Assembly (NCBI GenBank): GCA_022605425.2
Contig: CM061248.1
Span: 186,001 to 250,000 of the forward strand
DNA from: Hamiltosporidium tvaerminnensis
Lineage: Eukaryota; Microsporidia; Dubosqiidae
Direction: 5' to 3'
Length of the DNA: 64,000 bases
A program made the position numbers and the translations under genes. Below are positions 1 to 9,774 of the stretch, piece after piece. How positions within the stretch are numbered: the stretch's first letter is position 1; each line of letters opens with the position of its first letter. The notes below the pieces were generated by a model that was given only the letters and a program-made list of their open reading frames with translations, searched no databases and was not told the DNA's origin.

Positions 1-1520
1 TTGTCAATGGACATATGCACTTTACCTTAAAATCTTTACAACTTTTCTTATAAAACTTTCGTTTTTAAATTAATTGCGGAATATTGCATTTTTTTCAAAT
101 CTTCTCATCCTATCATCTTATTTCATCACAAGAAAAGGAAAATTTTATTTTAAGATTTATATTTTAAAGCTATATTGGATTCACGGGTCATCATTTTGAT
201 AAAATACGTTGTATGACTTAATAAATCTTAGTATTTAATTTTAGTATAAATATTTGAAGTCCGATTTTTTTGAGATTTGTTGGAATTTACTTAGATTACG
301 TTGAGGAAAACAATATTATTTAAAGTAAACATGAGTATTTAATTTTGTAACTTAATTAATTTCATAAATATGTATTTATTTTTTAAACTTCACTTGAATT
401 TTTTTTTATAAAAAATTTTAAAATTTAATATTTTGCTTATTAGCTGGGTATTTAAAGATATTTAAATTCTGATTCGTGATAAATATCATAAAATATTAAT
501 TTAATAGGTTTTTCAAATGAGTAAAGATTTTTTTAATTTTAAAAGTGTGTTTTTAAAATTTAGACTGCTTATATGACACAGATTTAAATAAAAAAAATTA
601 AATTTAGAATATTAGAAATCTGTATTCTTAATCTCTATAGCCTCCATGAAATTATAAAGATTATTTGGTAAAAAATATATTTCATTTTGTACTTGGAAGA
701 TAATTAATATTTTTTTAAGTCAAAGATGTAAAAAAAATGCTCTAATATTTTTTAAGGTAAAACATTGCCGTGTTTTACATTTATGGCATATTAATTCCAT
801 TAAATAATAGTTTGAACAACAAATATTAAAGATAAAAAATTACTATATTCATAAAAAAATTCAACTACGTCGTGTCAAGGTAGATTTGGAATACAAAGAT
901 GAAACCGATTAATTATAATTTTTATAATATACTATCTTACTCATTCCGGTTTATTTTGTATCTCTCGGTGCTGATGATATTCTTATACTAAAGAAATCTT
1001 TATTAAAATTTTAATTCTGAGATTTCATGATTTATTTGATATTTATCTTATAAATGATTCTTTTTTCGATTTAATTCAATACTAAAGATATTACAGTTCT
1101 TTAAATAATTTTATGTACGTTTTCTCCTTCATATTTTGTTTTTTGGTTTATTTTATATTTATTTTAATGTTTTAATTCGGATCTGTCTTTAAAATATTAT
1201 CGAATCCACCTCTTCTTCTATTTTTGTCTATTTTCCATTACTTTTTCTTCATCTCAATATATTTAATTACTTTATTTATGTAAATTTCAATCGGTTGCTT
1301 TTTTTGTAACGAATCAGAGAAATATTTATCCTAAAATTCTTTATTCTCGTATTTTATTTTTGAAATTAAATATTAAATTTATAAGCAAAATTACAAATCT
1401 ATATTCTAAAGAAAATAAAAATTCCAACCGCTTATATAATAGCCATTGGTTACAATTAAAATGAATACAAATTTAAATTCTAATTCCTATCCCGATTATA
1501 AGTTAAGTAGTAGCCAATAG
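1..1520. other. AT-rich intergenic DNA, no gene seen
   Basis: About 1.5 kb of very AT-rich sequence with frequent stops in all frames and long A and T runs. I see no open reading frame, RNA gene or recognisable element here. Its right end runs into the 74-bp tandem array. Confidence 0.6.
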
Positions 1521-1830
1521 TTTCAATCAACCTCAACAAAATCTATATTCTAAAGAAAATAAAATTTCTAAGCTTTTTTTAAAATTAATAGTACTTTCAA
1601 TCAACCTCAACACAATCTATATTCTAAAGAAAATAAAATTTCTAAGCTTTTTTTAAAATTAATAGTACTTTCAATCAACCTCAACACAATCTATATTCTA
1701 AAGAAAATAAAATTTCTAAGCTTTTTTTAAAATTAATATTACTTTCAATCAACCTCAACACAATCTATATTCTAAAGAAAATAAAATTTCTAAGCTTTTT
1801 TTAAAATAAATATTACTTTCAATCAATTCA
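1521..1830. repeat. 74-bp tandem repeat, about 4 copies
   Basis: The motif TTTCAATCAACCTCAACA recurs at 1521, 1595, 1669 and 1743, and TTTCAATCAA again at 1817, giving a strict 74-bp period. The units are nearly identical, with single-base changes such as AATAGTAC versus AATATTAC. The array ends about 55 bp before the start codon of the 190-aa ORF, so it occupies that gene's upstream region. Confidence 0.9.
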
Positions 1831-1883
1831 AACCTCTGCTATTTGAGTCGTAAATATAGTTTTATTCAATTACACTTACATAA

Positions 1884-1886
1884 CCC
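1884..1886 (+). promoter_or_regulatory. CCC start-proximal motif
   Basis: CCC lies directly against the ATG of the 190-aa ORF. Short CCC- or GGG-like motifs just upstream of start codons are a known microsporidian expression signal. Here it supports both the chosen start and the idea that the ORF is a real gene. Confidence 0.4.
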
Positions 1887-2459
1887 ATGATATTATACAA
1901 GAAAGATTATAACGATTTAGTTGTTAAAAATATAAAAAACAGTAATTTTATTTCATCTGAACAAATAAAAAATGTAATTATAAAGATTTTTATAAATGAT
2001 GGCGAAAAAATATATTCAATAGAAACAGAAAATAAATGTTCTTGTTATATTTGTAGTGATACTGAGAATAAAATATACACTTTGGATTTATCAAAATCCT
2101 TCTTTGATTTCCTTGTACCAATAAAAATATTAACTGTTAAATTTGTATATCATGATGCTTTTGTTAAACGAAATGCTGGCGATATCGTATCTATTTTACC
2201 TGATAGTTGTAAATGTGAGGATTTAAAAAATTTACGGGTAAAATTTCTTATAGATGATACGTTAGATTTATCACATTATATTGGTATATTAAAACATGAT
2301 ATGGAAAATATAGGCATATTGGTATATTCAGAGTCATTGGGATTTTATTCATATTTTAAAGATATAATGAAGGAAATCCCTATTGAGTGTGAATTTACAA
2401 AGGAAAATTACTTTGAATATGATTTATTTAATGTATTATTTTCTGCTAAGCTTATTTAA
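1887..2459 (+). CDS. hypothetical protein, 190 aa
   Basis: This is an uninterrupted ORF beginning at ATG with CCC immediately before it and ending at TAA. I do not recognise the family. The protein is soluble-looking, with no signal peptide or membrane segment. It has a small cysteine cluster (CSCYIC near residues 50-55, CKC near 110) and a mixed beta-rich, hydrophobic/charged pattern through its second half (VKFLIDDTLDLSHYIGIL). It sits alone, between a 74-bp tandem array upstream and an AT-rich spacer with retroelement relics downstream. The length, clean frame and start motif argue for a genuine gene, probably microsporidian-specific or too diverged to name by eye. Confidence 0.6.
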   Translation: MILYKKDYNDLVVKNIKNSNFISSEQIKNVIIKIFINDGEKIYSIETENKCSCYICSDTENKIYTLDLSKSFFDFLVPIKILTVKFVYHDAFVKRNAGDIVSILPDSCKCEDLKNLRVKFLIDDTLDLSHYIGILKHDMENIGILVYSESLGFYSYFKDIMKEIPIECEFTKENYFEYDLFNVLFSAKLI

Positions 2460-2741
2460 TAAAATAATTTATATTAAATAAATTATCTTCTAAATTATCA
2501 AGTTTATGGTATTTTTTTGTTACTTTACTTATATTTTTGTATTAATTTTTAATCCCCCTCATTAATTGAAGCTGGAGTGTTTAGTTCTTAAATTTATTTT
2601 TCAATATAAAGTTGAAGATGTATTTCTTAAAAATGATATTTAGAAAAATAAATTGGTTGTATAAATTCTGCTTTTTTATTAATATTAAGATTCTGTTCTA
2701 TTAACTATAATCTTAATTTGTTATATTCTAATATAATTTTT

Positions 2742-3065
2742 CACAGAAAGACAGTCAAAACAATTTCCTTTGATCGATGAAGATGACTTGAGTCAGGACT
2801 AAATACAGAAGAGAATTGGTAAAGAGCACCAATAAGCTTTATACAAGAGTCGAAATACACGAAGAAACAAACCTTATTAAAAACCAGTTAGTAACAAGCA
2901 GGATGGTTTTTAACAGGCGTAAACCAAAAACACTAAACTCACTTTTAGTGGTTTAACCACACTAGATGAACCAAAATAAATATAAACGAAGATTCGGATT
3001 TGAAGAAGAAAATTAACTATCAAAGAGGCAGAACAAAATATATAAGAAGAATTAAAATATTGCTA
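2742..3065 (+). pseudogene. relic of the 3' end of the REL-type non-LTR retrotransposon
   Basis: The stretch near 2750-2810 matches the end of the long retroelement copy at about 42,568-42,640 (shared words include AATTTCCTTTGATCGA and ACTTGAGTCAGGACTAAAT). The stretch near 2945-3050 matches that copy's last coding segment (GATTCGGATTTGAAGAAGA versus GAGTCGGATTTGGAAGAAGA). Both parts carry many substitutions and indels, so this is an old, dead insertion reduced to its 3' tail. Confidence 0.7.
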
Positions 3066-4071
3066 ATCTAAAACTTAATTATATAATAATATATTAAAGG
3101 AAATTTTTTTATGATATTTTGAGAAATATTGATTAGATATACGCCTTAAAACACAGGTAATATCTTCATATTTTGTATTTCTATATATAACCATCAATAT
3201 TTCTTATAAATTAAACTTATGTTTCGGTTTTTTACTCTTTAAAATAAAAAAATATAATTCAAGAACAAAAATAGTTTGTTTGTTATTTTTTTCATAATAT
3301 TATGAAAACAAGTCTGACAAAATAAACACTATTATTCTCTGTAAGTTTGTAAAATTCTTTATTTGATCCAAACATTTTGAGTAAATATTCTTATTATATT
3401 TAATATATCATAAAAGTTACATATAGTCGTTTGTCTTATCACTATCTCAGTCTTTTATCGTAATATACTATTGCTTTTAAATTTATAATACATATGAATC
3501 AAAGCAAGTCGGGCTTAATTATTTTTCTAATAATATCATTTTCTGGCAATTATTTAATTTTATAGCAATTTATAATAACTGATACCTCAAATATTTTTTT
3601 AAATACAACAAATTTTAAATGTAAATTCTTTTATATGTACATCTTATAAAATACATAGAAGATCAGAAATTAAATAGATATTCATTTTATAAAACGTTGG
3701 TACACCATAAATATTGAACATTTAAATTTAATTATTTTTTCTTATGATTACAAACGTGACAAAAAACTTTAAAAAATATTAAAAATATTAAAAACATAAA
3801 AAATATTAAAAACATAAAAAATATTGAATAGACTGTAGTATCGGAATTATAATACTTGCAAATTTTTTGTAAATAAAATTTGATGGAAAAAAGAACAAAA
3901 GAGGATAATTTATTAAGTAAAATGAATTTTAAAGAAATAATCCTTTACTTGGCTTATGGTGAATTAATAAAGAAATTGGCAAGTCTACTTTTCTTAAAAT
4001 GTGTAAAAAAAAATTTTTCTTGTCTTTTGCTATAAAGAAATGCTAAATCATTCCTCATATCCAAAAACAAA
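3066..4071. other. AT-rich intergenic DNA with a short AAAATATTAAAAAC-type repeat
   Basis: There is no gene. A small degenerate tandem stretch of AAAAATATTAAAAACAT-like units lies at about 3770-3825. The remainder is featureless AT-rich spacer up to the 5S rRNA gene. Confidence 0.5.
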
Positions 4072-4072
4072 A

Positions 4073-4187
4073 CTACGGCACCAGAGGTTCCCAAGCGGTC
4101 GCCCTACTTAGTACTACCCTGGCTCTCGGAGGCTTAACTTCGGAGATCTGACGAGTTCCGGTGCTTTACTCTGGATATGGCCGTAGC
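4073..4187 (-). rRNA. 5S ribosomal RNA
   Basis: Read on the minus strand this follows the eukaryotic 5S pattern. It starts GCTACGGCCATA, has the AACTCGTCAGATCTCCGAAG stretch (compare the conserved GATCTCGTCTGATCTCGGAAG region), then AGTACTAAGTAGG and GACCGCTTGGGAAC, and closes GGTGCCGTAG. The first seven bases GCTACGG pair with the terminal CCGTAGT (one G-U), forming helix I. The length of about 115 nt is typical. It is a single isolated copy, transcribed by Pol III from internal promoter elements. End positions may be off by one or two bases. Confidence 0.9.
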
Positions 4188-4759
4188 TGAAAGCAGTAAA
4201 AACTTAGGTATTTATAATGTATTATAAAGATCTATTATGTCATATTCATGTTTTATTATAGTTTTATTTCATAGTTTAATAAATAAATTTTATTCCTACT
4301 AAGGTTTTTATAGTTATTCCTTATTTTATTTTTTTATTTTAAATGAATTTTTGTTCTCTGAAATAATTCATTATTTATTGTTCAGAATGTAAAAAAGATG
4401 TATTTCAATTCATTCATTGATAAAGCTTGGACATATTTTCTTGTGAAACATAATATTTTTAAAAAAATGAATAATTTGCTTTTAACAGAATTTTTTTTTA
4501 CGAGACAAACAAAAGAATATTTTATTATTCTTTATCTAGTGTTGGCTTGAAGAGTTACTACTAATATTTCCTTTTAATTTTTTTTTATTTATAAGAGATT
4601 ATTTCAACACCACAGCTATAAATAAGAAAATAAACGAGACTTTATTTTCTAATTTATATTTTATAAATGTTTTTAAATTTTCAAGTATTTTAAGCAATTG
4701 TAAAATTATTTCATTTTATGAATTTAATTCTTAATTTCATTGAAATATTCATTTTATAA

Positions 4760-4870
4760 AAATAACGAACCGACATAAACTTAAATGAAGAGTCGGATTT
4801 AGAAGAAGAGAAAAAAGTGGTTAAAGAGATAGAAGAAAATATAAAAAAAAGGTAATTTTGATTTGTTTTA
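4760..4870 (+). pseudogene. short relic of the REL retrotransposon 3' end
   Basis: The sequence AAATGAAGAGTCGGATTTAG followed by GAAGAAGAG and GTGGTTAAAGAGATAGAAG matches the last about 90 bp of the retroelement coding region at about 42,805-42,870. Only this tail survives. It is a second, independent dead fragment of the family whose long copies lie at 39.1-42.9 and 50.5-54.1 kb. Confidence 0.7.
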
Positions 4871-4983
4871 AGACGTTTTAAAAAAATATAATTTATTGTC
4901 ACATCTTCACATATTTTGAAGATATAATTAGTTATTAGATAAATGGTCAGCTAAAAACAATATTTTAACCTTAAATGATTAAT

Positions 4984-5098
4984 AGATATTTAGATATTTA
5001 GATATTTGGATATTTAGTTATTTAGATATTTAGATATTTAGATATTTAGATATTTAGATATTTAGATATTTAGTTATTTAGATATTTAGTTATTTGGT
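4984..5098. repeat. 8-bp microsatellite-like array (GATATTTA)n
   Basis: About fourteen consecutive copies of an 8-bp unit GATATTTA, with variants GTTATTTA and GGATATTT, lie between the retroelement relic and the RPC10 gene. Confidence 0.85.
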
Positions 5099-5560
5099 TA
5101 AATATTTTAATTCTTCGAAAGTATACTTTTATTACTGTTTGTTTTAAGAATTTCTTAAGCAGAAAAATTGTGAATTTTTTTAATTTTTTTTTGGTATTTT
5201 TATCAGCAAGAATTTTACATTTTATTGCTTAGAAATTACTTTAATAAAATTACCATCTACACACAATATTTAATCAAATTTAATCTTTCAATAATATTTT
5301 TTAACTATATAACTTTATTTTTAACTATAATACAACCACTCTTTTTCTTTAAGTTCAATTATTACTCAATTCCTTTTTTTTTTATTGAAATATAATATTT
5401 TTCTAGAAAAGATATTTGAGAAAAAAATATTTTTTTATTTAAAAGTATGTTAAATTGGATGTCGTTTTCTATTTTTATTCCACTTTTTTAAATTTAAAGA
5501 AAATTAAATTTTATTAAAGAATATATGAAGGTTTATAAATATTCAATGGAATAATAAAAA

Positions 5561-5878
5561 TTATTCTTTCCATGTCTCTTTACATTTAACACACGTATAA
5601 AATATTGTCATCGGTTCATCTGCACTACGTGTCTGCATTTCTATAAAATACGCAGAATTTGAATCGCATTTATTACATTTCTTTTCACATGTAGCTGCAT
5701 TTTTAAAACTTTCATTTTCATCATAAACATCATCAATCACTTTTGTTTTGTAATTAGTTTTCTTAAAAAATGGTTTTTCTATATTATAACGGTAATCACA
5801 TGTCATACATATCAAAGACAATCTTTCCTGTATTCTTTCTGTCGTTAAAATGTTTTCACAATCTGGACAAAACAACAT
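5561..5878 (-). CDS. RPC10: DNA-directed RNA polymerase III subunit RPC10 (C11-type)
   Basis: The 105-aa product matches the small Pol III subunit RPC10/POLR3K (yeast C11) over its full length. The N-terminal zinc ribbon has CPDC near residues 4-7 and CMTC near 24-27. The C-terminal TFIIS-like zinc ribbon has CNKC near residues 70-73 and CVKC near 96-99. Between these the hallmark QTRSADEPMT loop holds the acidic pair (D, E) that enters the polymerase active site for RNA cleavage. The family's normal length is 105-110 aa, so nothing is missing. The protein supports Pol III termination, proofreading and reinitiation in the nucleus, at genes such as the 5S rRNA and tRNA seen nearby. The ATG start is preceded by CC; no intron is needed. 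Confidence 0.96.
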   Translation of the reverse strand: MLFCPDCENILTTERIQERLSLICMTCDYRYNIEKPFFKKTNYKTKVIDDVYDENESFKNAATCEKKCNKCDSNSAYFIEMQTRSADEPMTIFYTCVKCKETWKE

Positions 5879-6401
5879 GGATTGGTAATTTTTTTTAATA
5901 ATTTTTGTCTGTATTTTATGGTATTTTGGTTACAAAAGTAAAAAAAAATTACATTTTTTAAAATAATGAATTTAAATGAGAAATTCTGATTTATATATTT
6001 ATATAACTGTAAATTAAAGAATCTTTTATATTTTAGATATAGAAAACAAAGTTTTAAGAAACTGAATTATTTTTCAATTCCAAAGAATAGAAAGATAAAA
6101 AAAATGTATATTTAAATTTTTTTGATTAAATAAATATTTTTTACTTCCAAAAATAAAAAAAGATAAAAAGATAAAGTATGAAAATATAAGAAAAAATGTT
6201 TTAAAATAAAAAACTTTAAAAAACAGAAGTGTAAAATATAAAAAAAAAATTTAAATTCAATAAACTATTTCAAATACAAAAAAAATAAATTGTTTAAATA
6301 AAGTTCTTTAAATTTTTTTTATATACAATTTATTTCTGATTAAAATTATTTATTTCAAAGAAATATAAATTACTCTTTAAATTAAACATAAAAATAATAT
6401 T
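5879..6401. other. AT-rich spacer, no gene seen
   Basis: An extremely A/T-rich spacer between RPC10 (transcribed leftward) and the triplicated 3' end of the calcineurin B-like gene. I found no coding or RNA feature. Confidence 0.5.
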
Positions 6402-6662
6402 ATTACTTATGAAATAAATAATTTTTATGAAAAGAAATTGAGTTTAAAAAACTGTCTAAATCCAAACTTAGGATATCTTTCAATTATTAGTACTTATGAA
6501 ATAAATAATTTTTATGAAAAGAAATTAAGTTTAAAAAACTGTCTAAATCCAAACTTAGGATATCTTTCAATTATTAGTACTTATGAAATAAATAATTTTT
6601 ATGAAAAGAAATTAAGTTTAAAAAACTGTCTAAATCCAAACTTAGGATATCTTTCAATTTCT
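6402..6662. repeat. 87-bp tandem triplication covering the 3' end of the calcineurin B-like gene
   Basis: Three near-perfect 87-bp units follow one another; the word CTGTCTAAATCCAAACTTAG recurs once per unit. The unit nearest the gene contains the last about 20 codons and the stop codon of the minus-strand calcineurin B-like gene plus the sequence after it. The other two copies lie downstream of the stop. Since 87 is a multiple of three, the plus strand also reads open through the array, which is a coincidental shadow. Confidence 0.9.
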
Positions 6663-7210
6663 CTACTAAAATCAATAACCATAGCTTTATCTAAAGAAGG
6701 ATCTGAAGTATAAAATCTGATAAAATCTTTATAACTAAGATATCCTTTATTACCTCTATCATATAAAGACAATACTCTGTAAACACTTGCTTCTGCTTGT
6801 TCAATACAAATATTACTATTACCGTTCATAAGTGTGTATATGTTTAATAGAACATCTTTACATATTTTTTTGTCTTTGTTTATGTCAAAAGCACTAAAAA
6901 TAAATTTTATTCTTTCTTTTTTATCAGTTTTGTGAGAAAAAAGTTGCATAAAATCTAAAAAATATGCAAAAGTCATATTTTCGTATTGAATGTAATTTTC
7001 AATAGCAGATAATATTAAACCAGAAAGTGGATTAGAATGAAATTCTGGTATTAACATTAACTCATTAAAAGTTATATAATTTTGTTGAGATCTGTTCAAC
7101 ATTCTAAAACGTTGAAATAAAATATTTATTTCTTGTTTGGTAAATACTGTAGTAGCTAACAAATCTTCTATTTCTTCTTCACATAATACTCTTGAATTAA
7201 GAATCCCCAT
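6599..7210 (-). CDS. calcineurin B-like EF-hand calcium-binding protein
   Basis: The 203-aa protein resembles the regulatory subunit of calcineurin (PP2B). It begins Met-Gly, as needed for N-terminal myristoylation. It then shows calcineurin B spacing: a FTKQEINILFQRFRML helix, a degenerate first EF loop with FNELMLIPEFHSNPL (compare the family's EF-loop/LPEL-type segment), then a third loop around DINKDKKICKD and a fourth around DRGNKGYLSYKD. Loops 1 and 2 have lost most calcium ligands; loops 3 and 4 keep acidic residues but lack the canonical final Glu. The start is set at 7210 because the in-frame extension upstream has no ATG and a GGGG/CCCC motif sits 7 nt before this ATG. The C-terminal tail (FRQFFKLNFFS) lies inside an 87-bp tandem repeat. 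A related calcineurin B homologous protein is the alternative. Confidence 0.75.
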   Translation of the reverse strand: MGILNSRVLCEEEIEDLLATTVFTKQEINILFQRFRMLNRSQQNYITFNELMLIPEFHSNPLSGLILSAIENYIQYENMTFAYFLDFMQLFSHKTDKKERIKFIFSAFDINKDKKICKDVLLNIYTLMNGNSNICIEQAEASVYRVLSLYDRGNKGYLSYKDFIRFYTSDPSLDKAMVIDFSREIERYPKFGFRQFFKLNFFS

Positions 7211-7217
7211 CTTTAAA

Positions 7218-7221
7218 GGGG
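7218..7221 (-). promoter_or_regulatory. CCCC start-proximal motif
   Basis: On the minus strand CCCC lies 7 nt before the ATG at 7210 of the calcineurin B-like gene. It supports the Met-Gly start over the longer TTG-initiated frame. Confidence 0.4.
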
Positions 7222-7444
7222 AGAGAAAATATTTAGATTTTCTCTTTGAAACCAAAAATGTCAGAATTTCATTTCGAATTGGTGTTTTATAGTTTATTAT
7301 CTATTTGAATTTAAACAGTAGAATATAATTTGTATGTAAATTCAAATAAGTTTAAACAAAAATTGTTTTTAAATTTAGAAAAAAATTTATACTCTAGATA
7401 AAGAAATATTTTTTGGAAATTTAATGCTGCATATAAAAATCAAA

Positions 7445-7690
7445 TATTGAGTTATTCATGAAGAAATATCGTAGAGAATTCAATGAAGTTTAGTTATAAA
7501 CCAAAGTACATCAAAAACGGAATTACTCATTAGCAATATCTTAGAGAATTTCAATGAAGGTTAGTTATAAACCAAAGTAAATCAAAAACGGAATTACTCA
7601 TTAGAAATATCTTAAAGAATTTCAATGAAGGTTAGTTATAAATTAAATTACAGCAAAAATGGCGTTATTCATACAGAAATATCTTAGGAA
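7445..7690. repeat. 71-bp tandem repeat, about 3.5 copies
   Basis: CGGAATTACTCATTAG recurs 71 bp apart (near 7519 and 7590), and the words AATTTCAATGAAGGTTAGTTA and AACCAAAGTA recur with the same period. The outer units are more diverged than the middle ones. The array lies upstream of the calcineurin B-like gene and has no coding potential. Confidence 0.8.
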
Positions 7691-7877
7691 ATTGAATATA
7701 GTTTAGTTTCGATTTAAATACAAGTTTTAATTAGGATTGTAGTTTATTATTGATATATATATATATAATTGTGGGAAAGTTTTAATTACATGAAAACTTA
7801 TTGCTTTGTAAGGAGTAAGTGATATTGGTGTGAAAATAATTTTTCGGTGTTTTTAGTGGGATTAAATTTATTTAATA

Positions 7878-8094
7878 GCTCACTTCTTCCCTACGGATGG
7901 AACACAATCCAACGATGAATCATAGCCTCGCCAAGTTCTAGGCGTTCCAAAGACAATTTTCTTTTGATTGAATTGATTGTCATCCTCACGCAAACTTTCC
8001 GCACGAAAAATAAAGAGTGCTCCAACCGGGGATACAAACCGGTCCTTCGGAAGTAAATTCGATATCCTCACTACTAGACCATTGGCGACCAGTG
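7878..8094 (-). mobile_element. tRNA-derived SINE, copy 1
   Basis: On the minus strand the head resembles a tRNA. An A-box-like TGGTCTAGTAG lies at 8081-8071 and a B-box-like GGTTTGTATCC at 8040-8030, but the acceptor and T stems no longer pair, so it is not a functional tRNA. The body then runs to TTGGATTGTGTTCCATCCGT AGGGAA near 7880. The same order of head and tail words occurs on the plus strand at 47,955-48,165 (GATATC, AAGG, TTCGATTCC, CTCTTTAT, CTTGGCGA, GGATTGTGTTCCAT, TAGGGAA). Two independent copies sharing a Pol III-type head and a common tail is the structure of a SINE. The tail's parent LINE is not identified. Confidence 0.6.
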
Positions 8095-8184
8095 TAATTA
8101 AAACGTTTCCATATTTTTATTGAGGCAATGAACATTGATAAAGCGAATAAAATCTATAAAATAACGATATTTTTGTAAAAAATT

Positions 8185-8480
8185 ATTTTGTAGTTTTTTA
8201 TGTAACTAGATTCATAACCAAGATTGAATATTTAGGTAATTACTATGAATAAGCATGAAAACTAGCTCTTCTCAGTCGAGTTACAGACTTGGTGCCTGTA
8301 ATATTTAAAGAAACAGACGTGGAAAAAACTAAAAAAAAAAGCAAAAGATTCTGGGTTTGGGTATAACATTGAAATGTCCAGTTGTATTGCGTAAAAGTTG
8401 CCGAGATATATCTTAAGTGACAATTCTTAAGGTTCAGAAGCGAAAAGTCACTAGAATTCTGTTAGTCCCGGGAACACGAT
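8185..8480 (+). mobile_element. dispersed repeat family A, degenerate partial copy
   Basis: The words TGTAGTTTTTTATGTAAC, GAATAAGCATGAAAACTAGC, GACTTGGTGCCTG and the later GTATAACATTGAAATGTCCA follow the order of the family A copy at 9775-10470. Many substitutions show it is an old insertion. Confidence 0.6.
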
Positions 8481-8934
8481 ATATATTCAAACTACAGTCA
8501 TATAAAAATAATTTTTCAGCCTCTTCAAGTATTTCTACACACCGTTAATTCACGCTTCAAAATTCGGGTATTTAAGGGATGTCGATAGGGCGTTTTCAAG
8601 TGTTATCTATGTAAATTACAATTGGTTTCAAGCCATAAAAAATTTGATAGTAGCCACTGCTTTTTTAAAAATATATGATATTTTATAAATAAAATTCTTT
8701 TTAAAAGCTAATTATGGTTTTTAAAGACGAATAAAAATTACTTTGCTAATTATTACTTTGGTATACACACAAAGAAGAATATTTCTAAAGACAAGTTCAA
8801 GAATGCTAAAATGATTCTAAATAGTTTTAAAAACTCGGAATATTACACTTCAAGGGTTTAAATACATCAAGGTAAGAAAAAACAATAATCTTGATTCCAT
8901 ACACTTATATTTGTTATTATAATTATCTTGACAC
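8481..8934. other. intergenic spacer
   Basis: There is no ORF. The left part may hold further degraded family A sequence; the rest is AT-rich spacer. Confidence 0.4.
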
Positions 8935-9142
8935 TAAAGCCCTGCGTGCCTTGGCCGCCCTCAGTAATACCGCCCAACAGTCTTTTTCCATTGGGTTTGT
9001 ATACTTTGGAGTTTCATAACAAGGTGATTTTAAAGGGTAGTCGTTAGCCCTACGCCCAACACGGAGGACCAGTCTCTTCTAGTCGCCTCTTACGACAAGC
9101 AGGGAATATTTAGTCAATAATACGCCCGGCATGGTGGAGAAA
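8935..9142 (+). mobile_element. dispersed repeat family B, copy 1
   Basis: This is a GC-richer island of about 210 bp. Shared landmarks are AGCCCTGCG, AGTAATACCGCC, GGGTTTGTAT, CATAACAAGG, AGCCCTACGCCCAAC, the strongly conserved TCGCCTCTTACGACAAGCAG, and a terminal GGCATGGTGGAG. Related copies lie at 18,243-18,465, 28,617-28,844 and, on the minus strand, 49,236-49,450. No ORF is conserved among the copies, and I do not recognise the parent element. Confidence 0.75.
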
Positions 9143-9193
9143 ATTTATATTTGTACGAAATATATTTCAATAAATGATTTTAGATTTTCTAAC

Positions 9194-9276
9194 GGTAGCA
9201 TGGCCGAGCGGTTAAGGCGGTGGACTTAAGATCCCCTTCTCGGAAGAGAGCGTGGGTTCGAATCCCACTGCTACCA
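9194..9276 (+). tRNA. tRNA-Leu (anticodon UAA)
   Basis: An 83-nt class II tRNA. The acceptor arms GGTAGCA and TGCTACC pair perfectly, with A as discriminator. The A box TGGCCGAGCGG and the B box GGTTCGAATCC are canonical. The anticodon loop CTTAAGA carries TAA at 9227-9229, and a long variable arm (CTTCTCGGAAGAGAG region) is as expected for leucine. One mismatch lies in the anticodon stem. There is no intron. A T-rich run follows the 3' end as a Pol III stop. It decodes UUA, a frequent codon in this AT-rich genome. Confidence 0.95.
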
Positions 9277-9774
9277 TATTTTTATATTATATAATTTTGA
9301 TCTCAAGATATATTCTTGCTTGCATTAAAGAAAAATTTTTACAATTATTGTCATTTCCATCTCCAAAAAAATATTGTTTGATCCCAAACTCAAAACAATA
9401 CCCAACCGATTTTAGTCCAAATATAATAATCTAATTTTTCTCTTTAGCTCTTTTTCTAGTGGTTTGTTATTTTTATTATTCTAATAATACAATGTCTAAA
9501 ACACTTCAGGAAGATAAATCGTAATGAAAAATAAAAAGAAAGAAACTCAACAATAAACGATAAAAAAGTCGAGAACGCCAGAAAAACCACGGTTTCAAAT
9601 ATTAATCATTCTTATTGTTTTACAAACGATATTTGATTTCGAAATTAAACTTATTTCGAATTTACCGCTTGATTTTCATACGTGTGATATTCTATCAAAA
9701 AAACATGGTCTTATATTTTCATAAATCTATTCGTCAGGTTTTAAACTTCGCTTCTTTTCCTTTTATATTTATTA
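9277..9774. other. intergenic spacer
   Basis: AT-rich spacer between tRNA-Leu and family A copy 1. Short open frames exist but show no conserved features. Confidence 0.4.

Noticed and set aside
6438-6713. Plus-strand 91-aa ORF made of three identical 29-residue repeats
   Set aside because: It is the shadow of the 87-bp tandem triplication on the strand opposite the calcineurin B-like gene; the true coding strand is minus.
7880-8071. 63-aa minus-strand ORF as a gene
   Set aside because: It lies entirely in the tRNA-derived SINE and is not conserved in the second copy.
8010-8094. Functional tRNA-Glu on the minus strand
   Set aside because: The A box and D-arm resemble tRNA-Glu, but the anticodon and T arms do not fold and the acceptor halves are not complementary.
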